From IMG/VR virus record IMGVR_UViG_3300046542_000623, positions 1 through 32,331 of that record: a stretch of DNA of 32,331 nt; one strand, given 5' to 3'. Every line of letters begins with the position of its first letter. The stretch's first letter is position 1. Below are positions 13,420 to 21,639 of the stretch, piece after piece. This DNA is from a virus. The translations under genes were made by a program, and so were the position numbers. The notes beneath the pieces were generated by a model. That model worked only from the letters and a program-made list of their open reading frames with translations, had not been told where the DNA came from and did not search any database.

Positions 13420-13478
13420 CTGAGTGTTTCCATCTGCGAATACGAGAAGTTCACATCGTTACATACAGGTGAAGGCGC

Positions 13479-15572
13479 ATGAATCTTGCTGACGGCTACG
13501 AGCTAGTCCTGCGCACAGCAATCGAGGCCGCACGCCCAGATCCTGAACTGCGCATTGATGAGTGGGCAGAAGAATTTATGGAGCTGCCAAAGAGTGCACC
13601 GCATCCTGGAAAGTTTCGCTTTGAGCGCACGCCGTACGCGCGCCGCATTGCGCAAGTCTTGTCTCCAGGTCACCCTTGCAAACGTGTTGTGGCCAAGGTG
13701 GCGTCACAAATGTTCAAAACACAGACGGCCATCAATGCCATCGGCGCCTGGATACACCGCGCGCCGGCTAATATTCTGGCGCTTCAGCCCACAGATGGCC
13801 TGGCCAAGCGCTTCAGTGCGCGCGTGTCTCAGGCCATTCGCCTTGTGCCGGTTTTGCGCGAATGCGTTAGCGAACAAAAGAGCCGCGACAAGCGCAACAC
13901 CACACAGGCAAAGGACTTTCGCGGCGATGCCACGCTGTATATCAACACCGCGGGCTCGGCGTCCAACCTGGCCGAGATCACGGCGCGTTACCTGTTTATC
14001 GACGAGGTTGATCGTCTGCCGCCGCTTGACGAAGGCGATTCGGTCGAGATCGCTGAGGCACGGGCCACCCAGCATGAGCGCGACTGCAAATTCTATGAAG
14101 TCAGTAGTCCGACCATTGAAGGTTTCAGTAAGATCGATGAGCTGTTCAAGATGGGTACGCAAGAGGTCTACCGCGTGCCGTGCCCGCACTGTGACCACCA
14201 CCACGAGCTGCTGCTTGAGAATTTCCATTACCGCCGGGATGAAGACACCGGCTTCATGGACCGCGCCTGGTTCGTCTGCCCCGAATGCGGCAGCGAGATC
14301 GAGGAGCGTGCAAAAGCGACGATCTTCCTCGATGCCCAAGCGGGCGGTACCGCGCATTGGCATGCCACAGCCACGGGCGATGGTGAGACCATCAGCGTCA
14401 CCATGTCGGCGTTCTACATGCCGATTGGCGCCATCAGCTGGCTCAGCCTTGCGCGCCAGTACGACCGCGCACGGCAGGCATTGCAGCGCGGCGACCACAC
14501 GCTCATGCAGGCGTTCTACAACACGCGCCTGGGCCTGAGCTACCGTAACAGCGAGTCGACTACCACCGCCAAGCAGCTGCGTGACCGTGCCGAGGAATAC
14601 GCGCCGCGTGTGCTGCCAGAGCAGGCGCTTGTGATTACCATGGCGGTGGACACCCAGCCCAACCGACTGGAAGCCCAGATCGAGGCCTGGGGCCCCGGCA
14701 TGGAGCACTGGGTACTCGACTACATCACCCTTATTGGCTCGCCCGCCGAGCCGCCCGATACGCCGGGCAGCGTATGGGCGCGCTTGGACGAGATCCGACG
14801 CACTCCGCTGTTGCATGCCAGCGGACGCCCCATCATGATGAGCGCCTACGGCATCGACGCCGGCGGTGCGAACACGCAGGACGTCTACAACTACGGTTCT
14901 GCGCGCAAAACCCTCAACTGCACGGTGCTGCACGGCGCAACGCGGCCCAATCGCCCCATCATGGGCAGTGCGCCGTCGCGGGTGGATATTGAGTGGGGAG
15001 GCACCAAGACGCCCGGCGGCGTGGAGTTGTGGCAGGTAGGCACCGACGTGGCCAAGGATTGGCTTAGCTCGCGCATGCAGCTCGCTGACGGTGCCGGGGC
15101 CATGCACTTTCACGACAAGCTGCCACATGAATGGGCCGAGCAGATGGTGGTTGAGCAGCCGCGCACGCGTTGGGCCAAGGGGCGCGCAATTCGCGAGTGG
15201 GTCAAGCCCAACGGCGCGCGAAACGAAGCGCTGGACGTGTCGGTCTACAACCTCGCCATTGCCTACCAACTGGGCTTGCACAAGTGGTCGGCCCTCGACT
15301 GGAAGCGCCTGCGTGACAAGTTGGTGCCCGAGGGCGTGACACGGGACTTGTTCGCTCCAGCTCCGGCTGTTGAAGCTGCCATCCCGCCGGACGCTTTGCC
15401 TGTCCCTGTCCCAGTGATCACATCTGCCAATGATGTGCCGGAAGGACCACCGACTACGGTCCAGACGTCTGTACCTGCATCCCATGTAGCCCCACCACAA
15501 CCCGCACAGGCTTACGTCCACCCTGCACCCGCCCCAATGGGGCGCCGCATTTTGTCCCGAGGAATCCGCTGA
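13479..15572 (+). CDS. terL: Terminase large subunit (lambda gpA family)
   Basis: The 697-aa product fits the gpA family in length and motifs. It has an atypical Walker A, AKVASQMFKTQ (72-82); Walker B, YLFIDEVD (171-178); a two-CxxC zinc module, CPHC (235-238) and CPEC (267-270); and the RNase H-like nuclease acids D391 (MAVDTQ), D460 (YGIDAGG) and the D in EALDVSVYN near 575. It cuts concatemers and translocates DNA into the prohead through the portal. The C-terminal 80 residues are Pro/Val rich and probably disordered. The start ATG lies in an ATGA junction with an upstream open frame. The stop overlaps the next start (TGATG at 15570-15574). Confidence 0.95.
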   Translation: MNLADGYELVLRTAIEAARPDPELRIDEWAEEFMELPKSAPHPGKFRFERTPYARRIAQVLSPGHPCKRVVAKVASQMFKTQTAINAIGAWIHRAPANILALQPTDGLAKRFSARVSQAIRLVPVLRECVSEQKSRDKRNTTQAKDFRGDATLYINTAGSASNLAEITARYLFIDEVDRLPPLDEGDSVEIAEARATQHERDCKFYEVSSPTIEGFSKIDELFKMGTQEVYRVPCPHCDHHHELLLENFHYRRDEDTGFMDRAWFVCPECGSEIEERAKATIFLDAQAGGTAHWHATATGDGETISVTMSAFYMPIGAISWLSLARQYDRARQALQRGDHTLMQAFYNTRLGLSYRNSESTTTAKQLRDRAEEYAPRVLPEQALVITMAVDTQPNRLEAQIEAWGPGMEHWVLDYITLIGSPAEPPDTPGSVWARLDEIRRTPLLHASGRPIMMSAYGIDAGGANTQDVYNYGSARKTLNCTVLHGATRPNRPIMGSAPSRVDIEWGGTKTPGGVELWQVGTDVAKDWLSSRMQLADGAGAMHFHDKLPHEWAEQMVVEQPRTRWAKGRAIREWVKPNGARNEALDVSVYNLAIAYQLGLHKWSALDWKRLRDKLVPEGVTRDLFAPAPAVEAAIPPDALPVPVPVITSANDVPEGPPTTVQTSVPASHVAPPQPAQAYVHPAPAPMGRRILSRGIR

Positions 15573-16093
15573 TGATCAATAAAAGCCAATACGATACCGA
15601 CGCTCTGCGCCTGGCTGCTCCAGGCCCCACCGGTCACGAAGATGACGGTGGCCCTGCGTTGAATGAAGAACAGCGGGATCTTGATGAATTGTGCGAACGC
15701 TGGGTCGCCTGGACGCGATCAAGGCGGTTGTATGGACCGCCACCAGCCATGGGATCGGTGCTGGGCCAGCTCAGCGGCACCAGCTCACGACCGCTCAAGG
15801 CCGGGGGGCCTGATGCCATCAGCAGCGCTGAGCTGGCGGCGTTCCACCTGGCGTATACCTGCCAGCCGGATGCGCTCGACAAGCGGGTGTTTGCGATGTA
15901 CTACGTGCACCGAGTCAAACCGATTAAGGCCGCGGCGGCGGCCTTAGAAATAAGCCGAACGCACTTTTATCTTGTGCTCTCGGAGTTCCGTAAACGCCTG
16001 CACAGCGCATCGCAGGCGCTTTTGGAGCAAGAGCTTGAAAAGCGCAGTGAAATGCAGCATTCGCGGGCAGCGCGGGGCGAGCTTGGTCGATGA
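15572..16093 (+). CDS. Q-like antiterminator or sigma-region-4-like regulator
   Basis: The 173-aa product has LDELCERWVAWTRSRRLYG (about 34-52) and a C-terminal helix-turn-helix IKAAAAALEISRTHFYLVLS followed by EFRKRLHSAS (about 115-144). This resembles Q-type antitermination proteins (DUF1133-like), whose DNA-binding end looks like sigma region 4. The HTH tail is the clearest part; the Q assignment is inference. Immediately downstream are a promoter and a strong terminator before the head genes, which is the layout expected of a Q-dependent late control site. It is coupled to terL by TGATG, so it would be made with the terminase. An alternative is a simple transcription factor of RinA/ArpU type. 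Confidence 0.5.
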   Translation: MINKSQYDTDALRLAAPGPTGHEDDGGPALNEEQRDLDELCERWVAWTRSRRLYGPPPAMGSVLGQLSGTSSRPLKAGGPDAISSAELAAFHLAYTCQPDALDKRVFAMYYVHRVKPIKAAAAALEISRTHFYLVLSEFRKRLHSASQALLEQELEKRSEMQHSRAARGELGR

Positions 16094-16166
16094 TGTCAAG
16101 CGCTTAATTGTCTTGCCTAGATAGGACACTTTAGCGCTCGACTCCATAAGACACTTTGCCCCAAAA

Positions 16167-16195
16167 TTGACCCCAATTCAGGTAGGTCTCAAAAT
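16167..16195 (+). promoter_or_regulatory. Candidate late promoter
   Basis: TTGACC (16167-16172; 5 of 6) and CAAAAT (16190-16195; 4 of 6) are 17 bp apart. Transcription would start near 16202, about 30 bp before a strong terminator. Two GACACTTT direct repeats (16125 and 16150 regions) lie upstream and might be regulator sites. Confidence 0.5.
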
Positions 16196-16230
16196 TCCGC
16201 AAGCCTGAAAGAACAGCCAGTTTCTACACC

Positions 16231-16267
16231 GCCCCGGCCTCCTGAAAAGGAGCCGGGGCTTTCTTTT
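16231..16267 (+). terminator. Strong rho-independent terminator ahead of the structural genes
   Basis: GCCCCGGC(C)TCCT pairs with AGGAGCCGGGGC around a GAAA loop, with one bulged C, and TTTCTTTT follows. It lies 12 bp before the first head-tail gene, so transcription of the structural operon from upstream requires read-through. Confidence 0.85.
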
Positions 16268-16279
16268 GGGGCTTCCAAC

Positions 16280-17017
16280 ATGCTCAACATCAGCCACAGC
16301 GGCGACTCCATCGCCGATGTGATCGCATCCGTGCGTGATGTGCCAAGGCGCATCGTGCCGTACGCAGCATCAACGGCGCTGACGCGTACGGCGCAGCAAG
16401 CAGCCAAGATTGAGCTGCCGGCTGAAATGCGCAAGGTGTTCAGCAGCCCCGTCGCCTATACGCTCAAATCGCTGCGCATTGAACCGGCGACCAAGGACGC
16501 ATTGATCGCCCGGGTAATGGTCAAAACAAGCGCAGCGGGTGTGGCTCCAGAAAACTTCCTTTTTCCCGAAGTCGAAGGCGGTCGGCGCAAGCACAAAGGT
16601 CTGGAATCGGGTCTGCGCTACGCTGGCGTGCTGCGTGCCAGCCAATTTGCAGTGCCCGGCGCTGGTACGACGCTCGATGCCAATGGAAATGTGAAGGGCG
16701 CCGATGTGCGGACCGTTCTTTCCGCGCTGGGCGCAATTCGCGGTGGCGTTGGTGCCAAGGGCCAGCGTGAAGGCAGAGGTAAGAAACTCGCCAACGCGTT
16801 GTTCACCGGCAAGCCCATTGGCGGCAGCCGTCCTGACGGCATCTGGCGGCGTGAAGGGAAGCGCCTCCGGGCACTGTTCGTTTTCACTGATCAGGCTCCT
16901 GTGTACAGCAAGCGTCTGGACTTTAATGGCGTGGTTCAACGCGTGGCGCTTGATCGATTCCGTCCAGAGTTTGAAAGAGCTCTGCAGTCCATGATGGCGC
17001 GGGGTGTACGAGCATGA
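16280..17017 (+). CDS. Minor tail protein Z-like (tail completion)
   Basis: The 245-aa product begins MLNISHSGDSIADVIASV. It has a helical N-terminal part (RIVPYAASTALTRTAQQAAK, 24-43) like the start of the lambda gpZ family, and a C-terminal helix FRPEFERALQSMMARG (about 226-241) in the matching position. A basic loop region (GAKGQREGRGKKLANALF) is present. In lambda Z finishes the tail before joining to the head. Here the gene precedes the W-like gene instead of following FII, so the location differs from lambda. Assignment is moderate; a head-tail connector is an alternative. It starts 12 bp after the terminator and its stop overlaps the next start by ATGA. Confidence 0.5.
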   Translation: MLNISHSGDSIADVIASVRDVPRRIVPYAASTALTRTAQQAAKIELPAEMRKVFSSPVAYTLKSLRIEPATKDALIARVMVKTSAAGVAPENFLFPEVEGGRRKHKGLESGLRYAGVLRASQFAVPGAGTTLDANGNVKGADVRTVLSALGAIRGGVGAKGQREGRGKKLANALFTGKPIGGSRPDGIWRREGKRLRALFVFTDQAPVYSKRLDFNGVVQRVALDRFRPEFERALQSMMARGVRA

Positions 17018-17259
17018 CTGACCTTGTTCTCTCGCCACTTGAGCAGGCCGAGCAACGGCTGCAGGCATATCTGATTGCCGAGCGGCGCATTCTTGACTCG
17101 CAGGAATACATGATCGGCAATGGCGGCACCGCCCGCCGCAATCGCCGCGCCGACCTTGAGCAGGTGCAAAACGGTATCCGCGAAGTGCGAGCGGAGATTG
17201 CCCAGCTCCAAACGACAGCTCAGCGGGGGCGCCGCGTCTCCTACCTGCGGCCGTTCTGA
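17014..17259 (+). CDS. Small head-tail joining protein, gpW/DUF6148-like
   Basis: The 81-aa product (MTDLVLSPLEQAEQRLQAY start) is helical, with an RRNRRADLEQVQNGIREVRAE segment and the end TAQRGRRVSYLRPF. Position (just before portal), size and the basic GRRVSYLRPF tail match the gpW/DUF6148 group of connector proteins that plug the portal vertex. Sequence identity to lambda W itself is low, so the call rests on context. It overlaps the Z-like gene by ATGA and is followed 2 bp later by the portal gene. Confidence 0.6.
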   Translation: MTDLVLSPLEQAEQRLQAYLIAERRILDSQEYMIGNGGTARRNRRADLEQVQNGIREVRAEIAQLQTTAQRGRRVSYLRPF

Positions 17260-17261
17260 CC

Positions 17262-18875
17262 ATGAGCATGAACACTCTCGACCGCGCCATTGCAGCGGTG
17301 GCGCCAGCCTGGGCGGCGCAACGGCAGCTCTCGCGCTCACGCATCGACGCGCTTCAGACCCTCGACCGCCTTATGCCAAAGGCCAGTACATCAGCTGTGT
17401 CAGACGGCGATGGCCGGCAGCCCAGTGGTTCAGGTGGCCGCTGGTGGAGGCCCATGGCGCGCGATGCCAAAGCCGACACGTTGAGTTTCCTGCCCGGTCA
17501 GCGCGGTGCCTCACGCGAGCTGGCCCGCACATCTCCCATTGCCGTGGGGGCCATCAATACCAATGTTGACCGCGTAGTCGGTACCGGCATGGCACTCAGC
17601 GCGCAGCCCAACCGTGCCGTTCTCGGCTGGTCGGTTGAGCAGGCACTGGCTTGGAAGGGGATGGTTCAGCGCGAATTCAGCTTGTGGGCTGACAGCACCG
17701 AAAGCGATATCGCTGAGACTCTGAATTTTTACCAGCAGCAAGGACTTGTGCTGCGTAGTGCTCTGGAGAGCGGCGATTGTTTCACGCTGCTGCCCGATGG
17801 CGCACGCACATCTACCCAGCCATATGCCTTGCGTATCCAAGTGCTGGAAGCTGACCGCGTAGGCAACCCCAAAGGTCAGATTGACACAGCAAGTATTGCG
17901 GGCGGTGTTCTCACCAACGATCGAGGCGCACCGGAAGCCTATCACCTATACCGCCAGCACCCTGGGGGCTGGCGGCCAGGGCAAGGCTCTTCACTTTACG
18001 CGGGCGATTGGGTCCAGCGCCTCGGCCGCAGTGGGCGCCGCCGAATGCTTCACCATTACCGCAAGCTTCGTCCTGACATGCCACGTGGCTTGCCATACCT
18101 GGCGCCCATCATCGACTGCATCAAGCAGATCGCGCGCTACACCGAGGCCGAGATCATGGCCGCCGTCATCACCTCATACCTCACGGTGTTCATTGAAACG
18201 CCAACAGGCAACACCTCCCAGGTGTTTGGTGCAAAGCCCGACGAAGGTGGCCCGGGCCAAGAGATTGGTTTGGGCATGGGGGCTGTGGTGGGCCTAGCGC
18301 CAGGGGAGAAGGCCTCGACGGTCAATCCTGTGCGTCCAAATCCGAACTTCGAGCCCTTCATTCTTGCCGTAATCAAGCAGATGGGCATGGCTCTGGGCAT
18401 TCCCTACGAGTTGCTGGTAAAGCAGTTCAACGCCAGCTATTCAGCCAGCAAGGCTGCGTTGCTGGATGCCTGGGTCTACTTCCGCAGTGTACGCACATGG
18501 CTGTCGCTCAGTTTTTGCCAGCCGATATACGAAACCTGGTTGGCCGAAGCCGTGGCCATCGGCCGGGTCTCTGCGCCTGGATTCTTTGCCGATCCACTGA
18601 TTCGTTGGGCTTACACACGCGCGGCATGGCCGGGCGACAGTATGGGTTCCATCAGCCCCAAGGACGAGGTCGCCGCCTACCTCGCAGCCGTTGACGGACG
18701 CCTGATGACTCGCGAGCGCGCGGAATGGGAGCTCTGGGGAAGCGACTTCAACGAAACGTTCGACCAAAAAGAGGGCGAGCAAACACGCCTCAGGGAGGCC
18801 GATCTGCTGCCTGTTCCAAAGGCAGGTGCGCCCGCTCCTATCCCTAGCAATTCCAACACGACTGAGAAGCCATGA
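17262..18875 (+). CDS. Portal protein (lambda gpB family)
   Basis: The 537-aa product is a typical lambda-family portal. It has the N-terminal SPIAVGAINTNVDRVVGTGM region (about 90-109), the ALESGDCFTLLP and LRIQVLEADRVGNP motifs (about 168-205), and the stem/clip stretch GIPYELLVKQFNASYSASKA (about 380-400). It forms the dodecameric ring through which TerL pumps DNA and to which the tail attaches. A second ATG two codons in is an equal start. The stop overlaps the protease start by ATGA (18872-18875). The C-terminal 25 residues are Pro/Ser/Asn rich and probably disordered. Confidence 0.92.
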   Translation: MSMNTLDRAIAAVAPAWAAQRQLSRSRIDALQTLDRLMPKASTSAVSDGDGRQPSGSGGRWWRPMARDAKADTLSFLPGQRGASRELARTSPIAVGAINTNVDRVVGTGMALSAQPNRAVLGWSVEQALAWKGMVQREFSLWADSTESDIAETLNFYQQQGLVLRSALESGDCFTLLPDGARTSTQPYALRIQVLEADRVGNPKGQIDTASIAGGVLTNDRGAPEAYHLYRQHPGGWRPGQGSSLYAGDWVQRLGRSGRRRMLHHYRKLRPDMPRGLPYLAPIIDCIKQIARYTEAEIMAAVITSYLTVFIETPTGNTSQVFGAKPDEGGPGQEIGLGMGAVVGLAPGEKASTVNPVRPNPNFEPFILAVIKQMGMALGIPYELLVKQFNASYSASKAALLDAWVYFRSVRTWLSLSFCQPIYETWLAEAVAIGRVSAPGFFADPLIRWAYTRAAWPGDSMGSISPKDEVAAYLAAVDGRLMTRERAEWELWGSDFNETFDQKEGEQTRLREADLLPVPKAGAPAPIPSNSNTTEKP

Positions 18876-20236
18876 CTCTGCTCGACCTCATCACTGGAGC
18901 TTGGGCCATCGAGCCTGACAAGTTGCGCGAGATTCAGACCATCTATGCCATGCATTTACGTGGTGAAAAAATCGACGTTGCTGCGATTGAGGCCCGGCTG
19001 GGACGCCCTCTCGCGAATGAGCACCAGGCATACACCGTCGAGCCCGGCGGCATTGCCGTGTTGCGCATGTCAGGCGTGATCGCACCGAAAGCGAATCTGT
19101 TCATGCAGGTCAGCGGCGGGCTCAGCACGCAAATGGCCACGAAGCAGCTGGAAAGCGCCGCTGCTGATCCACGTGTCGCTGCGACTGTGTTGTCGATCGA
19201 CAGCCCTGGCGGGAACGTGATCGGAACACCGGAGATGGCTTCGGCCGTATTCGCATTGTCAAAGGAGAAGCCGATCGTTGTGCATAGCGACGGGGCGATT
19301 GCCAGCGCCGCGTACTGGATCGGCTCTGCGGCAAATGCAATCTATATCAGCGGCAGCACAGTCCAAGCCGGCAGCATCGGTGTCGTGGTGGATCGCAGCT
19401 TCAACCCCAGCAGCGCGGTGCGCGAAGAAAGCATTGTTGCGGGGCGCTACAAGCGCCTCGTCAAGTCCAACGAGCCACTGAGCGACGAAGCACGTGCTGT
19501 CGTGCAGGCGGACGTGGATTACGTGTACTCCCTTTTCGTGGATGACGTAGCGACATATCGCGGCGTGTCCTCCGAACAGGTTCTGGACCGCATGGCCGAA
19601 GGCCGTGTGTTTCGAGGTCAGCAAGCCATTGATGCGGGGCTGGTGGACGGTGTTTCCACTCTCGACGCATTGCTGGAAAGCCTGGCCACCAACCCCGCTG
19701 CATATGCAAAACGTCGCAAGGCGGTTTTTGCGGTAGCGACTCTTCCGTCCCCAAGCGCCGGTGCTGCGCCTAAAGACAAAACCCCAACCCGTGAAAAGGA
19801 AAACGTCATGGCAGATCCTGACAACAAGCCCATCACGCGTGCGTCTTTCGAGCAGGACCACGCGCCACTTTTTGCGCAGATCAGCGCTGAATATCTCACT
19901 CTCGGTGCCAGCCAGGAACGCGCCCGCATCCAGGCCGTGCTGGCAGTTGGCGAAGGTCTCCCGGGCCATGAGGCCGTGCTGAGCGCGCTGGCCTACGACG
20001 GCAAGACCACTGCTGCAGAGGCCTCCATGGCTGTTCTGGCGGCAGAGAAGAACGCGCGCGCTGCAGCCATTAAGGCTCACACCGACGATGCCCCTACAGC
20101 GGCAAAAGCCAGCGCGGCACCAGCTGATACGGGCGCGAAGACCAAAGCTCAGCAAGTGAGCGAAGCCCAGGCGTATGCCAAGGAAAAGGGCGTGGCCTTC
20201 GTGTCGGCACTCAAGGAACTGGGCTACGCGTCCTGA
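18872..20236 (+). CDS. S49-family prohead protease fused to scaffold (gpC-like)
   Basis: The 454-aa product has an SppA/S49 serine protease domain. It shows the oxyanion loop IDSPGGN (109-115), the nucleophile serine in GAIASAAYWIG (S145), and a lysine in AGRYKRL (K194 likely, K198 possible) as general base. After about residue 240 there is a linker, then a helical Ala/Glu-rich scaffold domain from residue 313. In lambda, gpC matures the prohead and shares its C-terminus with the scaffold Nu3. The same architecture is seen here, with a separate internal start (19808). It lies between portal and cement protein as in lambda. Confidence 0.92.
   Translation: MTLLDLITGAWAIEPDKLREIQTIYAMHLRGEKIDVAAIEARLGRPLANEHQAYTVEPGGIAVLRMSGVIAPKANLFMQVSGGLSTQMATKQLESAAADPRVAATVLSIDSPGGNVIGTPEMASAVFALSKEKPIVVHSDGAIASAAYWIGSAANAIYISGSTVQAGSIGVVVDRSFNPSSAVREESIVAGRYKRLVKSNEPLSDEARAVVQADVDYVYSLFVDDVATYRGVSSEQVLDRMAEGRVFRGQQAIDAGLVDGVSTLDALLESLATNPAAYAKRRKAVFAVATLPSPSAGAAPKDKTPTREKENVMADPDNKPITRASFEQDHAPLFAQISAEYLTLGASQERARIQAVLAVGEGLPGHEAVLSALAYDGKTTAAEASMAVLAAEKNARAAAIKAHTDDAPTAAKASAAPADTGAKTKAQQVSEAQAYAKEKGVAFVSALKELGYAS
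19808..20236 (+). CDS. Nested in-frame scaffold protein (Nu3-like)
   Basis: An internal ATG at 19808, codon 313 of the protease gene, is preceded by AAAAGGAAAACGTC, a strong Shine-Dalgarno sequence inside the coding frame. The product is 142 aa (MADPDNKPITRASFEQDH), helical and alanine-rich, as expected of a capsid scaffold. Lambda makes Nu3 from the same kind of internal start. The scaffold would template capsid assembly and be removed by the protease. Evidence for the start is the ribosome binding site plus the domain boundary; expression is not shown by sequence alone. Confidence 0.75.
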   Translation: MADPDNKPITRASFEQDHAPLFAQISAEYLTLGASQERARIQAVLAVGEGLPGHEAVLSALAYDGKTTAAEASMAVLAAEKNARAAAIKAHTDDAPTAAKASAAPADTGAKTKAQQVSEAQAYAKEKGVAFVSALKELGYAS

Positions 20237-20274
20237 GCATCGCCGAACACAACCCTTAATTTATGGAGAACGCA

Positions 20275-20646
20275 ATGTCGTCTGGAAATGTTTCCCTCCT
20301 CACGCTGACCGTGGCCGCGGCTGGCGCGCTTGCAGGCAGCCGCTTCGTGACTCAGGCTGGTGGCTACCCTGCCGCCGGTGGCACAGCCGTCGGCGTCAGC
20401 CGAACCAGCGCCGTTGCTGCCGGCGATCTGGTGCCAGTGGATGTGCTGGGCACGGCCATCGTTGAAACCGGCGCGGCCATCACTCTCGATGCAGCTCTGC
20501 AGGTCGATGCTACCGGCCGCGTCGTGCCGCTCACAGTGGGCAGCAAGACGCCAGTTGCCCGCGCGATGGGCGCGGCCAGTGGAGCGGGTGCCTTCATCGA
20601 AGTGCTGCTGGTGCCAAGCGCTGGCTTGGTCTCGGCGGCCTCCTGA
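20275..20646 (+). CDS. Capsid cement/decoration protein (DUF2190 type)
   Basis: The 123-aa product has the small-residue-rich beta pattern of DUF2190 cement proteins: GSRFVTQAGGYPAAGG, SRTSAVAAGDLVPVDVLG, TLDAALQVDATGRVVPL. These proteins bind the expanded capsid surface and stabilise it. The ATG at 20275 is chosen because GGAG sits 7 bp upstream; the ATG at 20263 lies at that site itself. It follows the scaffold and precedes the capsid gene, the lambda D position. Confidence 0.8.
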   Translation: MSSGNVSLLTLTVAAAGALAGSRFVTQAGGYPAAGGTAVGVSRTSAVAAGDLVPVDVLGTAIVETGAAITLDAALQVDATGRVVPLTVGSKTPVARAMGAASGAGAFIEVLLVPSAGLVSAAS

Positions 20647-20695
20647 TCGCTTCACAGCAAACGCCCTTCAAGCTTCTTAACTCTCGGAGTAATTC

Positions 20696-21634
20696 ATGCC
20701 CCAAGAAAATCTCTCTCAGGTTCGTGTCGTCGACCCGATCCTGACCGAAGTCGCACGCGGCTACGGCTCGCCCAACGCCAAAATCGCAAGTATTCTGTTC
20801 CCCATCGTGCCCGTGGGGGCCCGCGCTGGCACCATCCTGTCGTTCGGGGTCGAGAGCTTTCGCCTCGTGAACACGGCCCGCGCGCCAGGCGCGAACACCA
20901 AGCGCATTCAACTGGGATTCGCCTCTGGCAAGTACTCCCTCGTCGACCACCGCCTGGAGGGCGAGGTGCCCATCGAGCATGAGGAAGAGGCCGCCGCTGT
21001 GCCGGGCATCGATATGGGCGCGATGGCAGTCAACACCGTCCAAGACGTCATGGGCAATGAGCGTGAAAAGCTTGCTGCTGACTTGGCGCTCAACCCCGCA
21101 AACTACCCCGCGGGCAACAAGGAGACGCTTTCGGGCACCAGCAAATGGAGCGATCCGGCGAGCGATCCCTTCACTGACATCAACGATGCACGCGAAGCCA
21201 TCCGCAGCAAGATTGGCAAGAAGCCAAACGTTTTGACGCTCGGCCCCAAGGTGCTGCTGGCCTTGCGCAATCATCCGAAAATTCTCGATCGCATCAGCAT
21301 CACCAACGATCGTGTTCCCGCAACTCTGGAGCAACTGCAGCGCCTGCTGGAGATTGCGCAGATCGTTGAAGGTGAGGCCACCTATCACGACGGCAGCGCT
21401 TTCCAAGACATGTGGGGCAAGGACGCATTGCTGGCCTACACCACCCCTGCCAGCATGCAGCAACGTGGCTCGCCGAACTACGGCTACACCTACCAGCTCA
21501 AAGACCGCCCGATCGTCGAAGAGCCATATTTCGAGAAGAACCCGCAAACCTGGTATTACCCAGTCTCGGACGCCTACCAGCCTGTGCTGGTGGGCGCCAC
21601 GGCGGGTTTCCTGTTTACCGGTGCTGCGGCCTGA
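20696..21634 (+). CDS. Major capsid protein
   Basis: The 312-aa product (MPQENLSQVRVVDPILTE) has a capsid-like layout: an N-terminal arm, a beta strip (SFGVESFRLVNTARAPG), a long helix region (NTVQDVMGNEREKLAADLAL, about 112-131) and the P-domain segments NVLTLGPKVLLALRNHP and TPASMQQRGSPNYGYTYQL. Its position after cement and before head-tail joining genes is that of lambda E. It should adopt the HK97 fold; this is inferred from context and length. A clear CGGAG site 6 bp before the ATG supports the start. Confidence 0.88.
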   Translation: MPQENLSQVRVVDPILTEVARGYGSPNAKIASILFPIVPVGARAGTILSFGVESFRLVNTARAPGANTKRIQLGFASGKYSLVDHRLEGEVPIEHEEEAAAVPGIDMGAMAVNTVQDVMGNEREKLAADLALNPANYPAGNKETLSGTSKWSDPASDPFTDINDAREAIRSKIGKKPNVLTLGPKVLLALRNHPKILDRISITNDRVPATLEQLQRLLEIAQIVEGEATYHDGSAFQDMWGKDALLAYTTPASMQQRGSPNYGYTYQLKDRPIVEEPYFEKNPQTWYYPVSDAYQPVLVGATAGFLFTGAAA

Positions 21635-21639
21635 ATATC

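Noticed and set aside
13704-15521. 605-codon open frame antisense to the terminase large subunit
   Set aside because: Shadow of a GC-rich gene. The plus-strand TerL has all motifs, and the antisense translation is rich in R, H, V and G without any domain.
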